Shown here piece by piece: positions 43,338 to 50,982 of a DNA stretch of 64,000 nucleotides. The stretch is taken from positions 30,762-94,761 of the forward strand of contig JAQUWD010000007.1 of the NCBI GenBank assembly GCA_028693055.1, given 5' to 3'. Position 1 is the first letter of the stretch. The number at the start of each line of letters is the position of its first letter. The notes beneath the pieces were generated by a model. It was not told the origin of the DNA. It ran no database searches and saw nothing but the letters and a program-made list of their open reading frames with translations. The translations under genes were made by a program, and so were the position numbers. This stretch comes from Eubacteriales bacterium (GTDB taxonomy: Bacteria; Bacillota; Clostridia; Christensenellales; Aristaeellaceae).

Positions 43338-43778
43338 ATGGCAAGTATTACGGATCGTACCGCCTACCTGCGCGGACTGGCAGATGGCATGAAGCTGGAC
43401 AAGGAACAAAACGAACATAAGCTGTTGTTGGAGATGCTGGAGGTCATGGATGAAATGGCTCATCAGCTTTCCGACGTAGATTCCGACGTTGAAGAATTGC
43501 AGGAGTATGTGGACGACATCGACAACGATCTGTCCGACATGGAGGACGTGCTTTTCGGAGAAGAGGACGACTGCGACTGCGACGGTTGCTGCGGCGACGA
43601 CGATGACGAGGACGAAGATGGGGACGAGGACGAGGAGCTATCCTTCGACTGCCCCAACTGCGGCCATACCGTTATGGTTAAGGCTTCCGACATTGACTTC
43701 GACGAAAGCCCCGTATGTGAGAAGTGCGGGCAGCCCTTCTTTATCGAGGTTGAAGAAGAGAAGGATGACAAAGAGTAA
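43338..43778 (+). CDS. CD1247-type zinc-ribbon protein
   Basis: A 146-residue protein of a family found next to efp in Clostridia. The N-terminal helical domain (residues 1-45, SITDRTAYLRGLADGMKL) is the CD1247 N-terminal type. An extremely acidic middle segment of Asp/Glu runs from about 55 to 105 and includes a CDCDGCCGD cluster. The C-terminal zinc ribbon has CPNCG and CEKCGQ pairs. The function is unknown. AAGGAG precedes the ATG. It is probably cotranscribed with efp and ends at a terminator. Confidence 0.85.
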   Translation: MASITDRTAYLRGLADGMKLDKEQNEHKLLLEMLEVMDEMAHQLSDVDSDVEELQEYVDDIDNDLSDMEDVLFGEEDDCDCDGCCGDDDDEDEDGDEDEELSFDCPNCGHTVMVKASDIDFDESPVCEKCGQPFFIEVEEEKDDKE

Positions 43779-43790
43779 TTCGATTATTAT

Positions 43791-43818
43791 AAAAGCCCGC
43801 CGATAAGGCGGGCTTTTT
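43791..43818 (+). terminator. Terminator after the efp unit
   Basis: AAAAGCCCGCC / GGCGGGCTTTT (43791-43801 with 43807-43817), five-base loop and T tract. It also has an A tract upstream and may work in both directions. Confidence 0.93.
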
Positions 43819-43820
43819 AA

Positions 43821-43849
43821 TTGATTTTGCAGATAGGTTCGTGTATGAT
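43821..43849 (+). promoter_or_regulatory. Promoter of the isomerase-dehydrogenase operon
   Basis: TTGATT (43821-43826), 17-base spacer, TATGAT (43844-43849), directly behind the preceding terminator and about 57 bases before the isomerase start. Confidence 0.55.
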
Positions 43850-43906
43850 AGGATTTGATTGATACGTATGTTTTATGGATGGATCATAGAGAAGGAGGAG
43901 TAATCG

Positions 43907-44758
43907 ATGGCTCGTTTTATTCTTTCAGCCTTTGCGGACGAGGCTAGCCCCCTACTTGACGAACAGTTGAATGCGCTTCGGGAAGAGGAAATATCACTGA
44001 TTGAGCTGCGAGGAGTGGACGGCAAAAGCTGCGCTCAATTGACGCTGGAGGAAGCGGACCGGGTAAAGGCCAAGCTGGACGCGGCGGGGATTCGCCTGTC
44101 TGCTCTAGGCTCGCCCTTTGGAAAGGCTCCGCTGGATCAACCCTTTGATGAACACTTGGCTTCGTTCCGGCATGGTTTGGAGCTGTGTAAGCATCTGGAT
44201 TGCAAGCGTATCCGTATGTTCAGCTTTTTTTCGCCTACGGGCGCCGATCCCGCAGACTGGCGGGAGGAAGTTTTCGCAAGGCTGGATACAATGCTGACCC
44301 TCGCGCAAAAAGCCGGAATACAGCTAGTCCATGAAAACGAGAAGGAAATCTACGGCGATATTCCCCAGCGCTGCGTGGAGCTGATGGAGCGTTTCGGGGA
44401 TCAGATGGGTTTTATCTTTGATCCGGCAAATTTTGTTCAGTGCAAGGTAAATACGCTGGAGGCTTATGACGCGCTGCATGAGCGTATTACCTATATGCAT
44501 ATCAAGGACGCGCTGCTTTCCGATGGCGCTGTGGTGGCTTCCGGTCATGGCGATGGTCATGTGGCGGAGCTGCTTGCCAAGCTTAACGCCGAGCGGACGG
44601 ACGAGGTGATCCTGACGGTGGAGCCTCATTTGACGGTGTTCGAGGGCCTTCAAGCGCTACAGGATGATCAGCTGGTTCACCATGAGCGCTATCCGGACAG
44701 CCGGACGGCTTTCCACGCGGCTTGCTCTGCTTTGAAGGGCATTCTGGCAACGCTTTAA
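43907..44758 (+). CDS. Sugar phosphate isomerase/epimerase-like TIM-barrel protein
   Basis: A 283-residue AP-endonuclease-2-type TIM barrel, the family of xylose-isomerase-like sugar and inositol isomerases. Seen: FILSAFADEASP, LIELRGVDGKS, the metal-ligand Glu in LVHENEKEIYGD, FIFDPANFVQC, YMHIKDALL with HGDGHVAEL and ILTVEPHL. AAGGAGGAG precedes the ATG. It forms an operon with two Gfo/Idh/MocA dehydrogenases (21 and 26 base gaps). This pattern is typical of inositol or rare-sugar oxidation pathways, but the substrate cannot be named. Confidence 0.88.
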   Translation: MARFILSAFADEASPLLDEQLNALREEEISLIELRGVDGKSCAQLTLEEADRVKAKLDAAGIRLSALGSPFGKAPLDQPFDEHLASFRHGLELCKHLDCKRIRMFSFFSPTGADPADWREEVFARLDTMLTLAQKAGIQLVHENEKEIYGDIPQRCVELMERFGDQMGFIFDPANFVQCKVNTLEAYDALHERITYMHIKDALLSDGAVVASGHGDGHVAELLAKLNAERTDEVILTVEPHLTVFEGLQALQDDQLVHHERYPDSRTAFHAACSALKGILATL

Positions 44759-44779
44759 CAAATAAACGGGGGTATAAAA

Positions 44780-45946
44780 ATGCTGAAATTAGGAATCGTG
44801 GGCGTGGGCAATATGGGCTCCGGCCATGCGAAAAATATTTTGGAGGGGTGCTGCCCCGGCGTTTCCATTTCCGCCGTGGCGGATCATCGGGCTAGCCGCC
44901 GGGAGTGGGCAAAGGAAAATATTCCGGGCGCGGAAATATTCACCGACGGTAAGGAGCTGATTGCCAGCGGGAAAGCAGAGGCGGTGCTGTTGGCTGTGCC
45001 GCATTATCAACACCCCCCGTTAGCGATTGACGCTTTTGAGCATGGCCTTCATGTGATGTGTGAAAAACCCGCCGGAGTTTATACCTTGCAGGTGCGTGAT
45101 ATGATCGCCGCCGCAGACGCTCATCCCGAACTGACCTTTGGCATGATGTTTAACCAGCGCACCAATTGCATTTACCGCAAGGTGAAGCAGATGCTGACGG
45201 CAGGGAAGCTTGGCGAGATCAAGCGCATGAACTGGATCGTAACCGATTGGTACCGCACGCAATACTATTATGATTCCGGCGCGTGGCGCGCCACTTGGGC
45301 GGGAGAGGGCGGCGGCGTGCTGCTGAATCAATGCCCTCATCAGCTGGATTTGCTTCAATGGCTGTGCGGCTTGCCCACCAAGGTGCATGCCTTTATTCAC
45401 GAGGGAAAATGGCATGATATTGAGGTGGAGGATGATGTAACCGCCTATTTGGAGTTTGCCAACGGCGCTACGGGCGTATTTATCACCACGACTGGCGACG
45501 CTCCCGGTACCAATCGTTTGGAAATCACCGGAACCAAGGGCCGGGTGATCTGCGAAAACGATCAGTTGATTTTTGATAAGCTGGAGATGGACGAACGGCA
45601 ATGGTGCGTAACCTGCCAGCAGGGCTTTGACAAGCCCAAATGCGAGCGGGTTGCGGTGGAAACCGATGGCTTGAACCTACAGCATGTGGCGGTGCTGAAC
45701 GCCTTTGCGGATCATATTGAAAACGGTGGACCGCTGGTGGCTGACGGCCGCGAGGGGATCAACGGTTTGATGCTCTCTAACGCTATTCATCTTTCTGGTT
45801 GGACGGGCGAGGATGTGACCTTGCCCATTGATGAGGAGAAATTCCTTCGGATGCTGAACGAACGCCGTGCTTCCTCCCGTCATAAAGAAGATACGGATGT
45901 GGTGATGGACACCTCCGGAAGCTACGGAAGCCAATCCGCAAAATAA
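44780..45946 (+). CDS. Gfo/Idh/MocA-family dehydrogenase (copy 1)
   Basis: NAD(P)-dependent sugar or cyclitol oxidoreductase of 388 residues. The Rossmann fold begins IVGVGNMGSGHAKNI. EKPAGVYTLQ carries the catalytic-type Lys, and the C-terminal domain has NWIVTDWYRTQYYYDSGAWRA-type sequence, GGVLLNQCPHQLDLLQW (His) and NGATGVFITTTGDAPGTNR. It closely resembles the next gene in all these blocks, which indicates a tandem duplication. GGGGG precedes the ATG. The substrate is unknown. Confidence 0.92.
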   Translation: MLKLGIVGVGNMGSGHAKNILEGCCPGVSISAVADHRASRREWAKENIPGAEIFTDGKELIASGKAEAVLLAVPHYQHPPLAIDAFEHGLHVMCEKPAGVYTLQVRDMIAAADAHPELTFGMMFNQRTNCIYRKVKQMLTAGKLGEIKRMNWIVTDWYRTQYYYDSGAWRATWAGEGGGVLLNQCPHQLDLLQWLCGLPTKVHAFIHEGKWHDIEVEDDVTAYLEFANGATGVFITTTGDAPGTNRLEITGTKGRVICENDQLIFDKLEMDERQWCVTCQQGFDKPKCERVAVETDGLNLQHVAVLNAFADHIENGGPLVADGREGINGLMLSNAIHLSGWTGEDVTLPIDEEKFLRMLNERRASSRHKEDTDVVMDTSGSYGSQSAK

Positions 45947-45972
45947 AACGTCCACGGAGAGAAGGAATAGCA

Positions 45973-47148
45973 ATGGAAACGGTGAGAGTAGCTGTGATCG
46001 GCGTGGGCAACATGGGTACGGCTCATGCCGCCTGCCTAGCCGATGGGCGCGTGAAGGGCTTGACGCTGGCAGCGCTGGCAGATGTGAATGAGCAGCGTCG
46101 GATCTTTTGTAGGGAACGCTTTTCCGGCGTTCACTGCTATTCCAGCGTGAAGGAATTGTTGGCTGCCGGCGGGGTGGACGCGGTGATCGTGGCTACTCCC
46201 CATCCCTGCCATGCAGCGGTTGCAGAGCAGGCGTTGAAAGCTGGCCTGCATACGCTGGTGGAAAAGCCGATCGATATTGCGTTAACCTCGGCACGGCATT
46301 TGTGCGAGGTGGCAGAGCAAAGCGGCAAGGTGTTTGCGCTGATGCTCAATCAGCGTACGAACACCTTGTTTTGCAAAGCCCGCGACATTGTGAAGGGGGG
46401 AGAGCTGGGCAGCTTAAAGCGTACCGTATGGATCATTACCAATTGGTACCGCACCCAGCACTATTACGATTCGGGCGCATGGCGCGCTACTTGGGCAGGG
46501 GAGGGCGGAGGCGTATTGTTGAATCAAGCGCCCCATAATCTGGATCTGTGGCAATGGATTTGCGGAATGCCTGTCGCCGTTACCGCCTACTGTGATGTGG
46601 CGAAATACCATACCATCGAGGTGGAGGACGACGTTACCATATTGACCCGCTACGCTAACGGCGCAACGGGTGTGTTTATTACCTCAACAGGGGAAAGCCC
46701 CGGTACCAACCGTTTGGAAATCACCGGGGACAAAGGCAAGCTGGTGCTTGAAAACGGCATGCTAAAATGGTGGAAGCTACGGCAGAGCGAACGGGAGGTC
46801 TGCTTTTCCTCCGATGAGAATTTTGCACAAATCCCCTTTGATTATCAGGAGTTCCTCCATCAGGGAGAGGACACCGCACACAGGGGCATTTTGCAAAATT
46901 GGGCGAATGCTATTCTGTACGGGGAGGCATTGACGTCTCCCGGACGGGATGGGCTGAATGAGCTGACGCTTTCCAATGCGGCATACCTTTCCCAATGGAC
47001 AGGAAATGTTTCTGTTGCATTGCCCATGGATTGCGCTTTATTTGATCGCCTGCTGGCTGAACGGGCTGCCGGTTCCGCCTTCAAGGCGGGAGCAGGGCAA
47101 TCCGCGACCGAGGGTCGCTACAGCCAGCGCTGGCAGGTGAATTGGTAA
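45973..47148 (+). CDS. Gfo/Idh/MocA-family dehydrogenase (copy 2)
   Basis: Paralogue of the preceding gene, 391 residues. Shared blocks: AVIGVGNMGTAHAACL, EKPIDIALTSARH, TNWYRTQHYYDSGAWRATW, GGVLLNQAPHNLDLWQW and YANGATGVFITSTGESPGTN. It differs in its cofactor-side loops and C-terminus, as expected of a copy specialised for another intermediate or of a heteromeric partner. It follows copy 1 after 26 bases with GAGAGAAGGA as ribosome site. Its stop lies two bases from the stop of the convergent GH13 gene; no terminator fits between. Confidence 0.92.
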   Translation: METVRVAVIGVGNMGTAHAACLADGRVKGLTLAALADVNEQRRIFCRERFSGVHCYSSVKELLAAGGVDAVIVATPHPCHAAVAEQALKAGLHTLVEKPIDIALTSARHLCEVAEQSGKVFALMLNQRTNTLFCKARDIVKGGELGSLKRTVWIITNWYRTQHYYDSGAWRATWAGEGGGVLLNQAPHNLDLWQWICGMPVAVTAYCDVAKYHTIEVEDDVTILTRYANGATGVFITSTGESPGTNRLEITGDKGKLVLENGMLKWWKLRQSEREVCFSSDENFAQIPFDYQEFLHQGEDTAHRGILQNWANAILYGEALTSPGRDGLNELTLSNAAYLSQWTGNVSVALPMDCALFDRLLAERAAGSAFKAGAGQSATEGRYSQRWQVNW

Positions 47149-47150
47149 TG

Positions 47151-48890
47151 CTACCAAAGAATAATGATACCCTCTCCCGCCGCCAAATCAAGGCTTATGC
47201 GGCCGTCAGAAACGAATAGCTTCTTGCCTGTTACAGCGTCGATCAGCCTTTCCGCCGCTTGCAGCCCGGTAGGCAGCGTAATGCGGCTGGTTAAGGAGTG
47301 ATCGCTTGTGTTAATGGCAACTAGGGCTTTTTGAGCTTTGTCAATCCGTTCAAAGGCATACAAGCCGTTCTCTTCCGCAATCAAAGTGCGGAACACGCCG
47401 AAACGTAAGGCTGGACTGCTGCCACGCAGCTTGATCAGCCGCTGATAATGGCTCAGCATGGGGTTGCCCTCAACGTTATCCCATCGCATAGGACGGCGGC
47501 AGTCCGGGTCGTTAGCACCCTCCATGCCAAGCTCGTCGCCGTAGTAGATAAAAGGCACGCCGGGCATGGTTAGCTGAAAGAAGCTGGCGGCTCGCAGCAG
47601 CTCCTCCTTTCCACCGGCACGGGTTCGAAAACGCTCGGTATCGTGGGAGCCGAGAAAGTTCCACATGATCTCCTGAACCGCGTTGGGGTATAGCATCTGG
47701 CAGCGATTGATGTTTTCGTCAAAGGCATGCACCGAACCCTTTTGCAGCGCAATTCGCTGCCAGATCGCCCGGGATAAAACATAATTCATCGTACCGTCGA
47801 ACATATCGCCCACGGTGACCCACTCGCGGCTGTCATCCCAGCATTCGGCAATCATGATGCTTTGGGGGTTGACGGAGAGCATCATCCGGTGATACTCCCG
47901 CCAGAAATCGGGATAAACCTCCGGGCTTACATCCAGCCGCCAGCCGTCAATACCGCATTTTTCCAGCCAATAGCGGCCTACCTTCAAAAAGTAATCTGCA
48001 CAATCGGGATTTTTGAGGTTTAGCTTGGGCATATAGCTTTCAAAGCTAAAGGTTTGATAGCCGCACTCCCATGCGTCGTCCATAAAAAACCAATCGTAGT
48101 ATGGGCTTGCTTTTCCGTTTTCCTTCACGTCTATAAAGGGTGCGAAGCCAACGCCGCTATGGTTGAACACACCGTCCAATACCAGATGCATGTCATAGCG
48201 GTGCAGCTCGTCGCACAGAGCCTTTAAATCGTTCTCATCGCCAAACAGGGGATCGATTCGATAATAGTCGAAGGTATTATAATGATGAGCGGTATCGCTG
48301 TCAAAAATCGGCGTAGTATAGACAATTTCCACGCCTAACTCATGAAGGTAAGGGACTGCCTCCCGGATTCCTCGGAGATTTCCTCCAAAGCGGTAGGCGC
48401 TTTCGTAGCGGGTGCTATCCCATGGTTCCAAGGATGCAGTCTGCTCGCCGGAACGCCGAAACCGATCGGGGAAAATTTGGTAGCCGACTGCGCCTCTGGC
48501 CCATTCTGGCTTGGGCGAGGGCGGGTAGACATAAGCAAAAACAAAGGATTCCTCCGTATTTACCGGCAGCTCATGATGGAGCCCCGCCGCGTCCAGCGAT
48601 ACTGTCAGCTCGTCGGCTTCCAGAACAAAGTAATACCGAACGCGGGGGTCGGAGGGGGAGAAAACAGCCTCGTAGTAATCAAATAAATCATCACGGTAGG
48701 CAATTTCCATATAAACCGTCTCCACATGCTCCAAGGGATTGGGTCGATAAGAGCAGAAGTGGCGGATACTCACCTGTTGAAAGTCGTCTTTCGCTGTGCG
48801 CAGACGGATGCACACGTCGCCGTTTGGCAGTGCGTGTCGATATTCCAGCCATGGGATATGATGAATCGCGGCTAAATTGACATTACGCAT
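47151..48890 (-). CDS. GH13 alpha-glycosidase, neopullulanase/maltogenic amylase-like
   Basis: Cytoplasmic retaining alpha-glucan hydrolase. ATG 48890 has AGGAGG seven bases upstream and gives 579 residues. The N-terminal domain (about 1-120) resembles the CBM34 domain of neopullulanases. The barrel has DGVFNHSGVG, the nucleophile Asp in DGWRLDVS (about 317), acid/base Glu in MIAECWDD (about 346) and transition-state Asp in LGSHDTERF (about 415), followed by a beta-sandwich domain. No signal peptide is seen. It probably cleaves imported maltodextrins or cyclodextrins, or stored glycogen products. A LacI-type operator stands at its promoter. Confidence 0.93.
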   Translation of the reverse strand: MRNVNLAAIHHIPWLEYRHALPNGDVCIRLRTAKDDFQQVSIRHFCSYRPNPLEHVETVYMEIAYRDDLFDYYEAVFSPSDPRVRYYFVLEADELTVSLDAAGLHHELPVNTEESFVFAYVYPPSPKPEWARGAVGYQIFPDRFRRSGEQTASLEPWDSTRYESAYRFGGNLRGIREAVPYLHELGVEIVYTTPIFDSDTAHHYNTFDYYRIDPLFGDENDLKALCDELHRYDMHLVLDGVFNHSGVGFAPFIDVKENGKASPYYDWFFMDDAWECGYQTFSFESYMPKLNLKNPDCADYFLKVGRYWLEKCGIDGWRLDVSPEVYPDFWREYHRMMLSVNPQSIMIAECWDDSREWVTVGDMFDGTMNYVLSRAIWQRIALQKGSVHAFDENINRCQMLYPNAVQEIMWNFLGSHDTERFRTRAGGKEELLRAASFFQLTMPGVPFIYYGDELGMEGANDPDCRRPMRWDNVEGNPMLSHYQRLIKLRGSSPALRFGVFRTLIAEENGLYAFERIDKAQKALVAINTSDHSLTSRITLPTGLQAAERLIDAVTGKKLFVSDGRISLDLAAGEGIIILW

Positions 48891-48956
48891 AAGTAATCCT
48901 CCTGTCGCAGCGTCTTTGAGCGAATGGTTCGTTGCAACCAAAGTGTTTGATGGTCG

Positions 48957-49002
48957 TGCAAACGTTTGTGCATATCATACGACTTTCGTTTTGATTTGTC
49001 AA
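48957..49002 (-). promoter_or_regulatory. Promoter of the GH13 gene with LacI/MalR-type operator
   Basis: Minus strand TTGACA (49002-48997), 17-base spacer, TATGAT (48979-48974). The palindrome CAAACGTTTG (48959-48968), within TGCAAACGTTTGTGCA, lies over the transcription start and has the CG-centred form of MalR or CcpA-like operators. Confidence 0.8.
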
Positions 49003-49014
49003 TCCCGATACCCT

Positions 49015-49043
49015 TTGCACAATGACATAGGCCATGCTATAAT
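49015..49043 (+). promoter_or_regulatory. Promoter of the hutP-like/cmk unit
   Basis: TTGCAC (49015-49020), 17-base spacer, TATAAT (49038-49043), about 45 bases before the hutP-like start. Confidence 0.75.
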
Positions 49044-49088
49044 AGCCCCAGATAAACGGCAGCAAGGAACGGAAGGGAACGATGGCTT

Positions 49089-49511
49089 GTGCAGGAGAAT
49101 CAACCGATAGGCAGCCGGGATGTAGCCCGTGCGGCGGTGCAGCTGTGTATGACCCAAAGCAGGGAAGAAGAGCAGCAATGGCGTAAAATGCTTGCACAGG
49201 CAGGGATTGCCGGAGCGGCGGCAGACTTTGGCGGCGACTTTTTAAGCGGCATTGTCCGCATTGTGGAGCGTGCGGTCATCGCTGCAAAGCGCGAGCAGGT
49301 GATTGGCGAAAGCCATTTGGAGGAAGGCGGCGTAGCCGGGGCGGCCCGGGAGGCGCTCAATCAGATAACGCCCAAGGCACTGGGGATGAGCGTCGGCGGA
49401 AAAATCGGCATCGCCCGGTGCGGCGAGCATGTGGCGGTGGCTGTTTTCTTCGGCATTGGTCTGGGCCATTTGGACGAGGTATGCATTGGTCTGGGTCACC
49501 GTGCGATTTGA
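49089..49511 (+). CDS. HutP-family RNA-binding regulator
   Basis: HutP of Bacillus is a hexameric RNA-binding antiterminator that needs histidine and a metal ion. This 140-residue protein shares its layout: MTQSREEEQQWRKML, DFGGDF, AAKREQVIGESHLEEGGVAGAAREAL, GGKIGIARCGEHVAVAVFFGIGLGHLDEV and GLGHRAI. The three His residues at ESH, GLGHLDE and GLGHR match the places of the metal-binding histidines. The GTG at 49089 is the only good start in frame. No hut genes are nearby; instead it precedes cmk-plsC after 28 bases, an unexpected setting. Confidence 0.82.
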   Translation: MQENQPIGSRDVARAAVQLCMTQSREEEQQWRKMLAQAGIAGAAADFGGDFLSGIVRIVERAVIAAKREQVIGESHLEEGGVAGAAREALNQITPKALGMSVGGKIGIARCGEHVAVAVFFGIGLGHLDEVCIGLGHRAI

Positions 49512-49539
49512 TCATAACGCAAAGGAAGAGGGAATCAAA

Positions 49540-50844
49540 ATGCGGATAACCATTGCGATCGACGGCCCAGTTGGAGCGGGCAAAAGCACCGTGGCGGACG
49601 GCGTTGCCAAGGAGCTGGGCATTTTGCATCTAGACACCGGTGCGATGTATCGCGCGTTTGCGTGGAAGGCGTTGCAGGAAGGTGTGGATTTAGAAAATGA
49701 AGCGGCGCTGGAGGCGTTGACCCGGCGGGTGATGCCGGAGGTGCGTTATGAGAACGGAGCCCAGCGCACCTTGATCGACGGCGACGATGTAACCGGGCTG
49801 ATCCGCACGCCGGAGGTTAGCATGGCTGCCAGCAATGTATCGAAGGTGGCGGCTGTACGCGCCGCCATGGTGGCGCGTCAGCAGCAGCTGGCAGCACAGC
49901 AAAGTATGCTGTTGGATGGTCGGGATATCGGCACCAGAGTGCTTCCGGACGCGATGATCAAAATTTATCTTACGGCTTCTTCGGAGGTTCGGGCAAAGCG
50001 TCGCTTTGAAGAACAGGTAAAAAAGGGAGACGACACGCCCTACGAGGAGGTTCTCAAGGACGTGGTGCGCCGTGACGAGCAGGACATGAACCGAGAGGTG
50101 GACCCGCTACGGCCCGCACAGGACGCGCAAATCGTAGATAGCTCCGATTTTACCCAGCAGCAGGTAGTGGAAAGCATCGTTCGTCGGGTGAGGCTTAAGC
50201 AAGGCGTGAAGCCCGAGCGAGAAGAAAAGTTCACCCCCATGTATCGGTTTGTGAAGATGCTTGCCGGCTTCCTTTTTTCTACCTTTTTCCCGGTGCGCTA
50301 TCACAATGAGGAAAACCTACAATGGGACGCTCCTTATATTCTGCTCGCCAATCATAATTGCATGATGGACCCGTTGGTCATAGCGTGGAAATGCCACCGC
50401 TATCACGTGCGCTTTTTAGGCAAGAAGGAGCTTGTGAAAAATCCCATCGCCCGCTGGTTTTTCCGTAAAATGCTGATGATTTCTGTCGATCGGCATCATA
50501 TGGATATGAGCGCGATTCGGCAATGCTTGAAAACCTTGAAGGAAAAGCATGTGCTTGGCATTTTTCCCGAGGGAACCCGTCATAAGACGGGCGTCATGGA
50601 AGAACTAGAAAGCGGCGTGGCGATGATTGCGCTGATGGGCAAGGTACCACTGATTCCTGTATATATGACGGGAAAGCCCCGTCTTTTCCGTCCCATCGAC
50701 GTTTATTACGGACAACCGATTTTAACCTCTTCCTTGGCGGCAAAGGGCGTTACAAAGGAAAACTGCGACGAGCTGCTACAGGAGGTGCGCGCCTTTTATA
50801 GTCATATAATTGCGCTGCATCCCAGCCTTGTTAAAAAGGGTTGA
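49540..50844 (+). CDS. cmk: Fusion of cytidylate kinase and 1-acylglycerol-3-phosphate acyltransferase (Cmk-PlsC)
   Basis: A 434-residue two-domain protein from ATG 49540 (GGAAGAGGG upstream). Residues 1 to about 220 are cytidylate kinase, which phosphorylates CMP/dCMP: P-loop DGPVGAGKST, HLDTGAMYRAFA, LLDGRDIGT and RDEQDMNRE. Residues from about 235 onward are PlsC, the membrane-associated acyltransferase that makes phosphatidic acid: the HX4D motif in NHNCMMDP and FPEGTRHKTG. In many Bacillota cmk and plsC are separate neighbours. The join is in one uninterrupted frame with no internal stop. The IspH-S1 gene follows. Confidence 0.92.
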   Translation: MRITIAIDGPVGAGKSTVADGVAKELGILHLDTGAMYRAFAWKALQEGVDLENEAALEALTRRVMPEVRYENGAQRTLIDGDDVTGLIRTPEVSMAASNVSKVAAVRAAMVARQQQLAAQQSMLLDGRDIGTRVLPDAMIKIYLTASSEVRAKRRFEEQVKKGDDTPYEEVLKDVVRRDEQDMNREVDPLRPAQDAQIVDSSDFTQQQVVESIVRRVRLKQGVKPEREEKFTPMYRFVKMLAGFLFSTFFPVRYHNEENLQWDAPYILLANHNCMMDPLVIAWKCHRYHVRFLGKKELVKNPIARWFFRKMLMISVDRHHMDMSAIRQCLKTLKEKHVLGIFPEGTRHKTGVMEELESGVAMIALMGKVPLIPVYMTGKPRLFRPIDVYYGQPILTSSLAAKGVTKENCDELLQEVRAFYSHIIALHPSLVKKG

Positions 50845-50877
50845 CGCTTTCCCGCAGAAATGTAAGCCGATGGAATG

Positions 50878-50904
50878 ACAGGAAAAAGTTTTTGCTGTTT
50901 TTTT
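50878..50904 (+). terminator. Weak terminator-like hairpin between cmk-plsC and ispH-rpsA
   Basis: ACAG-G-AAAAA / TTTTT-G-CTGT around a one-base centre (50878-50898), followed by six T. The stem is AU-rich with one G-G mismatch, so efficiency is uncertain. Confidence 0.45.
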
Positions 50905-50982
50905 GTGAAAAACATCTCGAAAAAGAAGGAAAAACTGAACGAGCGGCGAATTTGAAACTTTGTATGCATGGAGGACTGTGAA

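Noticed and set aside
43463..43771. Serine-rich minus-strand ORF
   Set aside because: Caused by the GAC/GAG-rich acidic segment of the CD1247-type gene read backwards.
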